This document shows positions 1-6,052 of a stretch of 13,797 bases of DNA, piece by piece. Source of the DNA: an uncultured Collinsella sp. (lineage in GTDB: Bacteria; Actinomycetota; Coriobacteriia; Coriobacteriales; Coriobacteriaceae); the NCBI GenBank assembly GCA_900553475.1, contig USEF01000026.1, positions 1 through 13,797 of the forward strand, given 5' to 3'. Made by a program: the position numbers and the translations under genes. The notes beneath the pieces were generated by a model. The model was not told the origin of the DNA. It saw only the letters and a list, made by a program, of their open reading frames with translations, and did not search any database. Positions within the stretch are counted from its first letter, which is position 1. Each line of letters begins with the position of its first letter.

Positions 1-538
1 CAGCCGGTCCCAGCGGCGAGATCACGGCAGCACCCACGACCAGCACGATGAGCGCGATAAGCGCGGGGCCCGTAATGCGACCGAGCACGCGCGTGATGAC
101 GCCCGGACGCAGCGTGAGCGCAAACGCGACGACGAAGAACCCGATGGCAAACACCAGACGTGCCGTGCCGAGCGAGACGCCCTCGGGCAGCAGTGGCACC
201 AGCATCTCGAAGGCTGTGGAGCTCGTGCGCGGAATAGCCAGGCACGGGCCGATGGCCAGATACACTGCCGCGACAAAGAACTCACCAAACTTGGGGTGCA
301 CGCGGCCGGCAAGCTCGCGCGCCGTTCCGGCAAGCGCCACGGCGATAAAACCCATGACGGGCAGGCCGATGGCGGCGATGAGAAAGCCAAGCATAGCGAC
401 CGGCGTGGCAGAACCTGCCTGCAGCGCCAGCAGTGGCGGAATAATGAGGTTGCCGGCGCCAAAGAGCATCGAGAACAGGGCGATGCCGACGGTAACGACA
501 TGGTCGGAGCGTAGACCACGCGAGGCGGATGAGGCCAT
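1..538 (-). CDS. brnQ: Branched-chain amino acid transport system II carrier protein (BrnQ/LIVCS family), 3' part cut off by window edge
   Basis: The first 179 codons of a polytopic membrane protein are visible, starting at the ATG at 538 and open to the left edge. The N-terminus carries the family hallmark LFSMLFGAGNLIIPP (about residues 21-35). Hydrophobic helices follow, including the stretch beginning MLGFLIAAIGLPVMGFIAVA. Members of this family are ~430-450 aa secondary carriers that import Leu, Ile and Val with Na+ or H+ in the cytoplasmic membrane. The start is supported by an AAAGG ribosome-binding site (TTCGAAAGGTGCTCTT before the ATG). A strong terminator ends only ~22 nt upstream of the start, so there is little room for a private promoter; the gene may be reached by read-through from the selenium operon. 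The family call is firm; substrate preference within the family cannot be read. Confidence 0.9.
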   Translation of the reverse strand, partial: MASSASRGLRSDHVVTVGIALFSMLFGAGNLIIPPLLALQAGSATPVAMLGFLIAAIGLPVMGFIAVALAGTARELAGRVHPKFGEFFVAAVYLAIGPCLAIPRTSSTAFEMLVPLLPEGVSLGTARLVFAIGFFVVAFALTLRPGVITRVLGRITGPALIALIVLVVGAAVISPLGPA

Positions 539-560
539 AAGAGCACCTTTCGAATCGAAA

Positions 561-591
561 CAAAAACGGGACGGGCATAAGACCCGTCCCG
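561..591 (-). terminator. Rho-independent terminator of the selenium gene cluster
   Basis: There is a perfect 9-bp inverted repeat, CGGGACGGG (567-575) and CCCGTCCCG (583-591), with a 7-nt loop. In the minus-strand transcript it is followed directly by TTTTTGTTT. It lies 14 nt past the TAG stop of the desulfurase-like gene and just ahead of brnQ, so it would end or attenuate the upstream operon. Confidence 0.88.
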
Positions 592-605
592 CAAGTATAT
601 ACGCT

Positions 606-1745
606 CTAGCAGGCTAAATCGCGCAAAGCGTCAATCGCGGTGTCGACTTCCTCGTCCGTGTTGAAATACCCAAACGAGAAGCGAACGACACCCTGACGCT
701 CGGTCCCTAGCGCACGGTGCATGAGCGGAGCGCAATGGGCACTGGGGCGCGTCGCAATCCCCCACCCTTGCATGAGCGCATCCGAGATCTCGGCAGAGTC
801 GATATCACCCACGTTGAGTGAGACGATCGCCGAGCGCACGGGCTGGTCAAACGCACCGTAGAGCTTGATCTCCGGGATTTCGCGCACGCCAGCGAGAAAG
901 CGATCCGCCAGTGCTCGCTCGTGTGCCGCGATCGCCTCGACTCCGCCTTGGGCCTCGATAAAGTCGAGACCTGCGGAAAGTCCCGCGATACCGTGACCGT
1001 TGAGCGTGCCCGCCTCGAGGCGAGTGGGCCACTCAAGCGGCTGCAGTGCATCGAAGCTGTGCACGCCGGTGCCGCCCATGGCCCACGGTGCCATGTCAAT
1101 TCCCTCCGCCACGGCCAGGCCGCCGGTGCCTTGAGGTCCCATGAGCCCCTTGTGGCCGGTAAAGCACACGACGTCGAGCCCCATGGCGCGCATATCGATA
1201 TGCGCCGTGCCGGCAGACTGTGAGGCATCGACGATCACCAGCGCGCCGGCCGCATGGGCCATGGCGGCCACGCGCGCAATGTCGACCTCATTGCCGGTCA
1301 CATTGGAGGCGTGCGTCACCACCACGGCACGCGTGCCCGGCGTGACCAGCCGCTCGAGTTCGTCGTAGTCAAGCACGCCGCTCGCGTCGCAGCCCGCATG
1401 TTCAACGGTCACGCCCTGCTCTGCTGTCAGGCGGTTGAGCGGACGCAGCACGGAGTTGTGCTCGAGCACCGTCGTGACCACGCGGTCGCCGGGGCGCACC
1501 ACGCCACAGATGGCGGTGTTGAGCGCCGCCGTAGAGTTGGGCGTAAAGCACACATGGTCCGCCCTCGGGCAACCTAAAAGGCGCGCGAGCTTGGCACGGC
1601 AACCGTGAATCGTACGAGCGGCATCGAGGGCACCCGACGTGGCGCCACGCCCGGCATTGCCGAGCGAGCACATCGCCTGCGTCACGGCATCGATCACCGT
1701 CTGCGGCTTGTGCATGGTCGTCGCCGCGTTATCCAGGTAGATCAT
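606..1745 (-). CDS. Cysteine desulfurase-like class V aminotransferase of selenium gene clusters
   Basis: A 379-aa PLP enzyme of the SufS/CsdA-like class V fold, the subfamily often found beside selD, yedF and DUF3343. It begins MIYLDNAATT, and has LEHNS at 94-98 (His96), the cofactor-contacting IVDASQS (171-177), and the Schiff-base lysine in CFTGHKGLMGPQGTGG (Lys199). The C-terminal loop RPSAHCAPL supplies the likely catalytic persulfide/selenide Cys338, followed by VRFSFGYFNT. Expected chemistry is removal of S or Se from cysteine or selenocysteine; here it plausibly supplies selenium to SelD/YedF (inference from neighbours). The ATG at 1745 is chosen over an in-frame GTG at 1760 because it aligns with the family N-terminus, follows GGGAGG by 6 nt, and overlaps the TGA of the restored DUF3343 frame as ATGA. 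It is the last gene before a terminator. Confidence 0.9.
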   Translation of the reverse strand: MIYLDNAATTMHKPQTVIDAVTQAMCSLGNAGRGATSGALDAARTIHGCRAKLARLLGCPRADHVCFTPNSTAALNTAICGVVRPGDRVVTTVLEHNSVLRPLNRLTAEQGVTVEHAGCDASGVLDYDELERLVTPGTRAVVVTHASNVTGNEVDIARVAAMAHAAGALVIVDASQSAGTAHIDMRAMGLDVVCFTGHKGLMGPQGTGGLAVAEGIDMAPWAMGGTGVHSFDALQPLEWPTRLEAGTLNGHGIAGLSAGLDFIEAQGGVEAIAAHERALADRFLAGVREIPEIKLYGAFDQPVRSAIVSLNVGDIDSAEISDALMQGWGIATRPSAHCAPLMHRALGTERQGVVRFSFGYFNTDEEVDTAIDALRDLAC

Positions 1746-1992
1746 CGCACGACCTCCCACATATCAATCACGGTATAGCCCTCGGTAGGAACACTCGCCG
1801 CGGCGAGTTCGGCGCGCAGCAGCTCCTCATCGGCAGCGACGCCTTCCACGCCAAACCGCAGCCGGCAGCGACCTCCCCGGGCACGGGAATCGTTCGCCCG
1901 GGAAGGCCGCGCTCAATGCACAGGGACTCGCAACCCATGGCGGCCGCCGTGGTGGGGAACGTGATGACAAGCGCCGGGCGCTTCTCCCTCAT
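1742..1992 (-). pseudogene. DUF3343 family putative Se/S carrier protein, disrupted by a single-base frameshift
   Basis: From the ATG at 1992 the frame reads MREKRPALVITFPTTAAAMG and then the family signature LPGRTIPVPGEVAAGCGLAWK. After Trp-Lys (about 1842-1848) the family-like sequence leaves the frame, and a shadow tail runs to a TGA at 1768-1770. The expected C-terminus continues in the -1 frame as GVAADEELLRAEL, then YTVIDMWEVVR, ending in TGA at 1742-1744. One added base, for example an extra A in the GGAAGG run, gives an 83-aa protein of normal family length whose stop overlaps the next ATG. The start has a TTGGAG ribosome-binding site 5 nt upstream; an in-frame TTG at 2007 has no comparable site. 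DUF3343 is a small thiol protein genetically tied to selenium genes. I cannot tell a genuine mutation from a sequencing error; no classical slippery heptamer is seen. Confidence 0.8.
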
Positions 1993-2011
1993 GGCAACTC
2001 CAACCAATACG

Positions 2012-2638
2012 CTACGGGCGCACGACGCGCACGGCCTGCTCCATCTTCTCCACGATCACGTACATGTTGGTGACCTCGCCCACTGCAAGTTGGTCTTTAA
2101 TGCCATAGTGGTCGAGGCAGGTACCGCAGGTGAGAATCTCGACACCCTGCTCAGCCAGCCCCTTCAGGTCGTCGAGCACCGGTGAGCCCTCGACGGTGAG
2201 CTTGGCACCGCCGTTGTAGAACAGCATGGTCGCGGGCAGCTCCTCCTGCTGCGTCACGGCAAAGATAAACGCCTTCATGAGCTTGTGGCCCAGCTCGTCA
2301 TCGCCACGGCCCATGCAGTCGGTGTAGACGGAAATGACGAGCTTGCCCTTGCCGGCGCTGGCGTCGCAGAAGGCAGCGCCATCCTGCTCAGGATCGGCCA
2401 CGGCAACGGCGCCAGAGGTCGCCACGGTCACGTGCCACTCGGCGTCAGAAACCTTCTCGACCGAGGCCGTGCAGCCCTTCTCCTGCGCCATCTTGGAGAT
2501 GTTCTTGACGGCGGTCTCGTTGTCGACCGAGGTCACCACGGCACCCTCGCCATCAAGCTGTTTGAGTGCCTTAAGTGTCTTGACGACGGGCAGCGGGCAG
2601 GCATCGCCCATGGCATTGACTTCAATTTTGGTAGACAT
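2012..2638 (-). CDS. yedF: Sulfurtransferase-like selenium metabolism protein YedF
   Basis: A 208-aa two-domain protein. Residues 1-75 form a TusA/SirA-like domain with the diagnostic Cys-Pro pair in MGDACPLPVVKTLKAL (Cys14). Residues ~98-205 form a DsrE/F-like domain, with Cys108 in VYTDCMGRGDDELG and a CGTCLDHYG motif (Cys171, Cys174). This architecture is the marker of YedF, which co-occurs with selD; its proposed role is to carry or relay reactive Se or S as a persulfide/selenopersulfide in the cytoplasm. Its biochemical function is not well established. The ATG at 2638 follows TTCGAAAGGA with proper spacing. It lies 60 nt downstream of selD, with a 7-bp hairpin in the gap, and 19 nt before the DUF3343 start, consistent with one selenium operon. 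Confidence 0.93.
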   Translation of the reverse strand: MSTKIEVNAMGDACPLPVVKTLKALKQLDGEGAVVTSVDNETAVKNISKMAQEKGCTASVEKVSDAEWHVTVATSGAVAVADPEQDGAAFCDASAGKGKLVISVYTDCMGRGDDELGHKLMKAFIFAVTQQEELPATMLFYNGGAKLTVEGSPVLDDLKGLAEQGVEILTCGTCLDHYGIKDQLAVGEVTNMYVIVEKMEQAVRVVRP

Positions 2639-2657
2639 AGCTTTTCCTTTCGAAAGA

Positions 2658-2675
2658 ACCGTTCTAGAGAACGGT
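2658..2675 (-). other. Perfect hairpin between selD and yedF (possible weak terminator or processing site)
   Basis: ACCGTTC (2658-2664) and GAACGGT (2669-2675) form a 7-bp stem with a 4-nt loop. In the transcript it is followed by TCTTTCG, too few U residues for a strong terminator. It sits about 11 nt before the yedF ribosome-binding site, so it may weaken read-through, block 3' decay of selD mRNA or tune yedF translation. Confidence 0.5.
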
Positions 2676-2698
2676 AAACAGTTACATAAACGTGCGGG

Positions 2699-3748
2699 CT
2701 AGCGGACAACGCGGACGGCAGGACCGCCCGGCTCCGCCTCGCAAACGCGACCGACGACGGCGGCAACGCGCCCCTCGGCATGCAGACGACGCGCAAGCTC
2801 ATCCACATCCGCCGCGGGCGCCGCAATAAGCAAACCGCCCGAGGTCTGCGGATCGTACAGCGCATCCAGCATGCCCGGCTCCAGGTCCTCGTCGGCCGCC
2901 ACGCGCGGGCCAAAGAAGTCCTGGTTGCGGTAGGAGCCCACGGGGATAATGCCCAGACGCGCCATGTCGAGCACCTGGTCAAAGAGCGGCACCGCCCCCG
3001 ATGCAAGCTCAACCTGCACGCCCGAGCCCTCGGCCATCTCGCACGCGTGCCCGATCAGACCAAAGCCCGTAATGTCGGTGCAGCCGTGAAGCTCAAGTCC
3101 CTCGGCCAGACGAATCGGTGCCTCGTTGAGGGTGCGCATCGAGTCAAACATGGCTGCGGCCTCGTCCTGCTCGATGAGCTCGCCCTTAATGGCCGTGGTG
3201 ATAATGCCCGAGCCGATGGCCTTGGTCAGCAGCAGAACATCGCCCACGCGCGCGCCGCTGTTGGCGAGCATACGGTCAAGCGCGACAAAACCGCTCACGG
3301 ACAGGCCGTACTTGGGCTCGTCGTCGTTGATGGTGTGACCGCCCGCGATGGAGCAGCCGGCCTCGACGCACTTGTCGGCGCCGCCCGCCAGAATCTGACC
3401 GGCAACCTCAACGCCCAGGCAGCTCGGGATGCACAGCAAGTTCATGGCATGGCTCGGCCGCCCGCCCATGGCGTAGATGTCCGACAGCGAGTTGGCCGCG
3501 GCGATCTGGCCAAACAGAAACGGGTCGTCGACCATCGGTGGGAAGAAGTCGATGGACTGCACGAGTCCCAGGTTCTCCCCTACGCGGAAGACGCTCGCAT
3601 CGTCGGAGGTATCGAACCCCACGAGCAAGTTGTCGTTATGCACATTGGGTAAATCGCCCAGGACCTGGGCGAGGGCTCCGGGGGCCAACTTAGCGGCTCA
3701 ACCGCTCGCGGCAGTCATAGACGTAAGCTTAATCTGATCGTCAGCCAT
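2699..3748 (-). CDS. selD: Selenide, water dikinase (selenophosphate synthetase) with selenocysteine at residue 17
   Basis: SelD makes selenophosphate from selenide and ATP, the Se donor for Sec-tRNA and selenouridine. The frame from the ATG at 3748 to the TAG at 2699 encodes 349 aa and contains one in-frame TGA (3698-3700). The N-terminus reads IKLTSMTAASG-U-AAK, matching the E. coli SelD layout in which catalytic Cys17 is followed three residues later by Lys20; the TGA falls exactly at residue 17 and Lys20 is kept. Further motifs are DTSDDASVF (Asp50), SIDFFPPMVDDPF (Asp67), SDIYAMGG, AGGHTINDDEP, TDITGFGLIGH and DPQTSGGLL. The ATG has an excellent AGGAGG site 5 nt upstream. A SECIS-like hairpin lies 29 nt after the UGA. 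A naive call would start at the TTG at 3688 and lose the catalytic segment. Expression as full length needs SelA, SelB and SelC, which lie outside this window. Confidence 0.94.
3654..3672 (-). promoter_or_regulatory. Bacterial SECIS element inside selD
   Basis: In the mRNA, TCGCCCAG, loop GTC, CTGGGCGA forms a perfect 8-bp stem. The apical loop begins with G and starts 33 nt after the UGA at 3698-3700, within the range and loop rule known for bacterial SECIS elements (G in the first two loop bases, loop 16-37 nt after UGA). It would bind SelB and direct Sec insertion. Confidence 0.82.
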
Positions 3749-3753
3749 CGATA

Positions 3754-3789
3754 CCTCCTCTCATCGGTCAATCATTTTCTCCCAGTATA
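3754..3789 (-). promoter_or_regulatory. Possible selD promoter (-10 only) and strong Shine-Dalgarno site
   Basis: A TATACT box (3784-3789, minus strand) lies about 35 nt ahead of the selD ATG. The AGGAGG ribosome-binding site is at 3754-3759. No good -35 is visible 16-18 nt further upstream, so selD may instead, or also, be read from the activase operon, which ends at 3819. Confidence 0.4.
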
Positions 3790-3818
3790 CGCATGAATGC
3801 GAGCCTACGGCGGATGCA

Positions 3819-4583
3819 TTAATTGAGCGCCTGTGCGCGAATCGCCGCGCCGATGGCACCGGCGAAGCGGGCCTGGGGCGAGGTGGTGACCGGCGACCCC
3901 AGCAGCGCCGCCAGCCGCTCCACAACGTAAGCGTTCTCGCACAAGCCTCCCGTCAGGTAGTACGGAGCACCCGTCGCCTGCCCGGCCATAGTGGCCACGC
4001 GCGAGACCACGCTGTCGATCACGCCACGCGCAATGTTCTCGCGCGGCTCACCGCGACCGATCAGGCTGATAACCTCACTTTCGGCAAACACCGTGCACAT
4101 GCTGCTGATCTTGGTGGGCTCACCGGAAAGCGCCAGGACGGCCATCTGCTGCTGGGAAATGCCTAGGCGGTCGGCCATGATCTCCAAAAAGCGCCCCGTG
4201 CCGGCAGCGCACTTGTCGTTCATGGCAAATTTGGCCACGCGACCGCCCTTGATCTGAATGACCTTGGTGTCCTGACCGCCCACGTCGATCACGGTGCCGT
4301 GGTCGCCAAACAGGCGCACAGCACCGGTACCGTGGCAGGTAATCTCAGTCACGACCTTATGCGCATAGGGCACGGCGACACGACCGTAGCCGGTCGCGAT
4401 CACGCGCACGTCGTCGGCAGCCACGTCATAGCCGGCCGCGGCAAGCTCGCCGCGCAGACGCTCCGCCGCATCGACCGAGGAGAACCCGGTTGGCTGCACG
4501 CACGTCCACGCCACCGAACCCTCCCCGTCGACCACAGCAGCCTTAGCCGCCGTAGACCCGATATCGATCCCGATCCCTATCAT
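3819..4583 (-). CDS. 2-hydroxyacyl-CoA dehydratase activase / double-cubane reductase ATPase (BadF/BadG/BcrA/BcrD, HgdC/YjiL-like)
   Basis: A 254-aa ASKHA-fold ATPase of the CoA-substrate-specific activase family. Phosphate-binding motifs are GIDIGSTAAK (5-14) and VIDVGGQDTK (98-107), and the C-terminal TGGLCEN (211-217). The two cysteines that bind one [4Fe-4S] cluster across the homodimer are present: Cys125 in NDKCAAGTGRF and Cys163 in SSMCTVFAESEV. Proteins of this type hydrolyse ATP to push one electron at very low potential onto a partner 2-hydroxyacyl-CoA dehydratase or double-cubane protein. The length is normal for the family. The ATG at 4583 follows GGGAGAG at close spacing. The two reductase subunits immediately upstream are the expected partners; the spacer carries a structured repeat. 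The exact substrate of the complex is unknown. Confidence 0.92.
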   Translation of the reverse strand: MIGIGIDIGSTAAKAAVVDGEGSVAWTCVQPTGFSSVDAAERLRGELAAAGYDVAADDVRVIATGYGRVAVPYAHKVVTEITCHGTGAVRLFGDHGTVIDVGGQDTKVIQIKGGRVAKFAMNDKCAAGTGRFLEIMADRLGISQQQMAVLALSGEPTKISSMCTVFAESEVISLIGRGEPRENIARGVIDSVVSRVATMAGQATGAPYYLTGGLCENAYVVERLAALLGSPVTTSPQARFAGAIGAAIRAQALN

Positions 4584-4635
4584 GGCTCTCTCCCAATCTA
4601 AATATCAAAGGTAGCGGCGCGTTCAGGCGCCTTAG

Positions 4636-4744
4636 CTCTAGGTTTCTCAGGTGCCGGAGATTGCCCCGAAAGAGGAGCGCAGCGTACTTTGGGTACGCAA
4701 GCGACGGTTTGAGGAGCAAGATCCGGTGCCTGAGGAAGCTAGAG
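4636..4744 (-). repeat. Structured intergenic repeat, copy A
   Basis: A ~109-nt imperfect palindrome fills the spacer between the second reductase subunit and the activase. The outer arms are CTCTAG (4636-4641) and CTAGAG (4739-4744), continuing inward through CTCAGG/CCTGAG, CCGGA (4654-4658)/TCCGG (4722-4726) and TTGCCCC (4661-4667)/GGAGCAA (4713-4719). An inner hairpin is GCGTAC (4682-4687)/GTACGC (4693-4698). The outer arm includes the TAG stop of the upstream subunit. The core (4650-4730) matches copy B with 12 differences over 81 columns. Its strand of action is assumed from the direction of transcription. Confidence 0.85.
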
Positions 4745-5902
4745 GGTTTCGATAAAGGCGGCGATGCGAGTCTCGATCTGGCCCATGTCGCCGTTGCTGT
4801 AGTCGGTCTCGATCTTCATATACGGAATGCCCGCACCCTCGACGGCCTCCTGCATGCGTGCACTCTCCACGTTAAAGGTGTGGCACGCCTGGAGCACGCT
4901 CTCCACTACGCCATCGACGTGATACTTCTCGCACATGGCCAGCGTGTTTTCCATACGACCGTCGTTGGGCGTCATGACCGAGCAGTTGATATCCAGATAG
5001 CGGTCGGCGATGGCGCGCAGAATGTCGGGAGCCTCCGGGTCGATCATCATGGCCGCCGTGCGCTCGCCCGAGCAGTCGTCCATGCACACGACCACACCGC
5101 CGTTGGACTCGATAGTACGGCCGATCTTGTTGATCACGCCGCCCACCGGGCAGCCGGTGATCAGAATGCGCTTGGCGTCTGCCGCGACCGGGCGCTCACC
5201 CGCGTCGTAGGTCTCGCGCAGCTTGGCAACCTTTTGCTCCAGCTGCTGCGTATAGGCCTCGATATCAAAGCTGAACGTACCGGCAAACATGGTGCTCATC
5301 AGATCGACGCCGCTCATGGCCGCCGGCTGGTTGGCCTGCAGCGCAAACATCTCGAGCTGGGCCGCACGCAAGCGGTTGCGACGACGGACGGCAGCGCGCA
5401 GATCATCGTCGGTAATCGCGATGCCGTAGAAGTTCTCGAGCTCCTCCTTGAGCAGGCGGCACTCCTCGTACCAGCCTTCACGCTCGTAGGCGCGATCGCG
5501 ACCCTGCGGCAGGTGCAGAATGTGCGTACGCTTGAGCTCGTTGAGTAGCTCGTACATCTTCTTCTTGCCGTCGCAGGTGGTCTCACCGATGATCATGTCG
5601 CTAAAGTACGTAAACGGGCACTTTTGCGAGTAGGCAAAGCCGTACGTCGACTTGATGAGCGGACAGAGATTTGCCGGCAGCACCTTCTCGGCCTCGGGAA
5701 TCACCTCGTCGGACGTGCCGCACAGCGCCACGCTCGCAGCCCCCGCGGCATCGATAATCTCGAGCGGCGTGTAGCTGCACAGAAAACCGACCAGGCGATT
5801 ACCCGCCTGCTTATAATCCTTGACGCGAATAAACGCCGCCTTGCGCTGCTCGTTGAACTCCTCAAACGTGGACGGCAACGGCTGCTCAATATTTTCCGAC
5901 AT
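4739..5902 (-). CDS. Double-cubane-cluster anaerobic reductase subunit, 2-hydroxyacyl-CoA dehydratase family (YjiM-like)
   Basis: A 387-aa protein close in length and motif order to E. coli YjiM and to double-cubane cluster proteins. Candidate cluster ligands are Cys42 (FLCSYTP), Cys61 (ALCGTSDE), Cys80 (NLCPLIKSTYGF), Cys95 (KCPF), Cys110 (GETTCDGKKKMYE), Cys277 (DDCSGERT), Cys307 (INCSVMTPND) and Cys340 (VLQACHTFNVES). The C-terminus is the usual IETDYSNGDMGQIETRIAAF. Such proteins accept ATP-driven electrons from the activase and reduce otherwise inert substrates; true dehydratases remove water from 2-hydroxyacyl-CoA. Of the two paralogs here, this one is nearer YjiM. The start is the ATG at 5902 with AGGAG four nt upstream; an in-frame TTG at 5926 lacks a site. 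It is flanked on both sides by copies of a structured repeat. The substrate is unknown. Confidence 0.9.
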   Translation of the reverse strand: MSENIEQPLPSTFEEFNEQRKAAFIRVKDYKQAGNRLVGFLCSYTPLEIIDAAGAASVALCGTSDEVIPEAEKVLPANLCPLIKSTYGFAYSQKCPFTYFSDMIIGETTCDGKKKMYELLNELKRTHILHLPQGRDRAYEREGWYEECRLLKEELENFYGIAITDDDLRAAVRRRNRLRAAQLEMFALQANQPAAMSGVDLMSTMFAGTFSFDIEAYTQQLEQKVAKLRETYDAGERPVAADAKRILITGCPVGGVINKIGRTIESNGGVVVCMDDCSGERTAAMMIDPEAPDILRAIADRYLDINCSVMTPNDGRMENTLAMCEKYHVDGVVESVLQACHTFNVESARMQEAVEGAGIPYMKIETDYSNGDMGQIETRIAAFIETL

Positions 5903-5935
5903 ATAACTCCTAAACCTTTCAACCAACCAAGGAAC

Positions 5936-6037
5936 CGGCTTTCCCAGGTGCCCGAGGTTGCCGTAAAAGAGGAGCGCCGCGTACTTTGGTACACAAGCGA
6001 CGGTTTGAACGGCAAGATCGGGTGCCCGGGAAAGCCG
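5936..6037 (-). repeat. Structured intergenic repeat, copy B
   Basis: A 102-nt palindromic element lies between the two reductase subunits. The 20-nt arms 5936-5955 and 6018-6037 pair almost completely (CGGCTTTCCC with GGGAAAGCCG, then CCCGA with TCGGG). The next inner stem, TTGCCGT (5958-5964)/ACGGCAA (6009-6015), is perfect, and an inner GTAC/GTAC hairpin sits at the tip. Where its sequence differs from copy A, the pairing partner usually changes too, which points to a selected or shared folded structure. No flanking target-site duplication or encoded protein is evident. Confidence 0.85.
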
Positions 6038-6052
6038 CCGGGGCGGATAGTC

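Noticed and set aside
1842..1866. Programmed -1 ribosomal frameshift in DUF3343
   Set aside because: Read in frame, no X-XXY-YYZ heptamer is present near the switch point and no obvious downstream pseudoknot was seen; a one-base deletion is simpler.
2780..3652. Long plus-strand open frame (290 codons) opposite selD
   Set aside because: It is the antisense of conserved SelD sequence, is rich in Arg, His and Val, and has no ribosome-binding site or family motif.
2699..3688. SelD starting at the TTG at 3688 as an ordinary 329-aa protein
   Set aside because: This removes the catalytic position and Lys20, has no ribosome-binding site, and ignores the matching N-terminal sequence that continues through the UGA.
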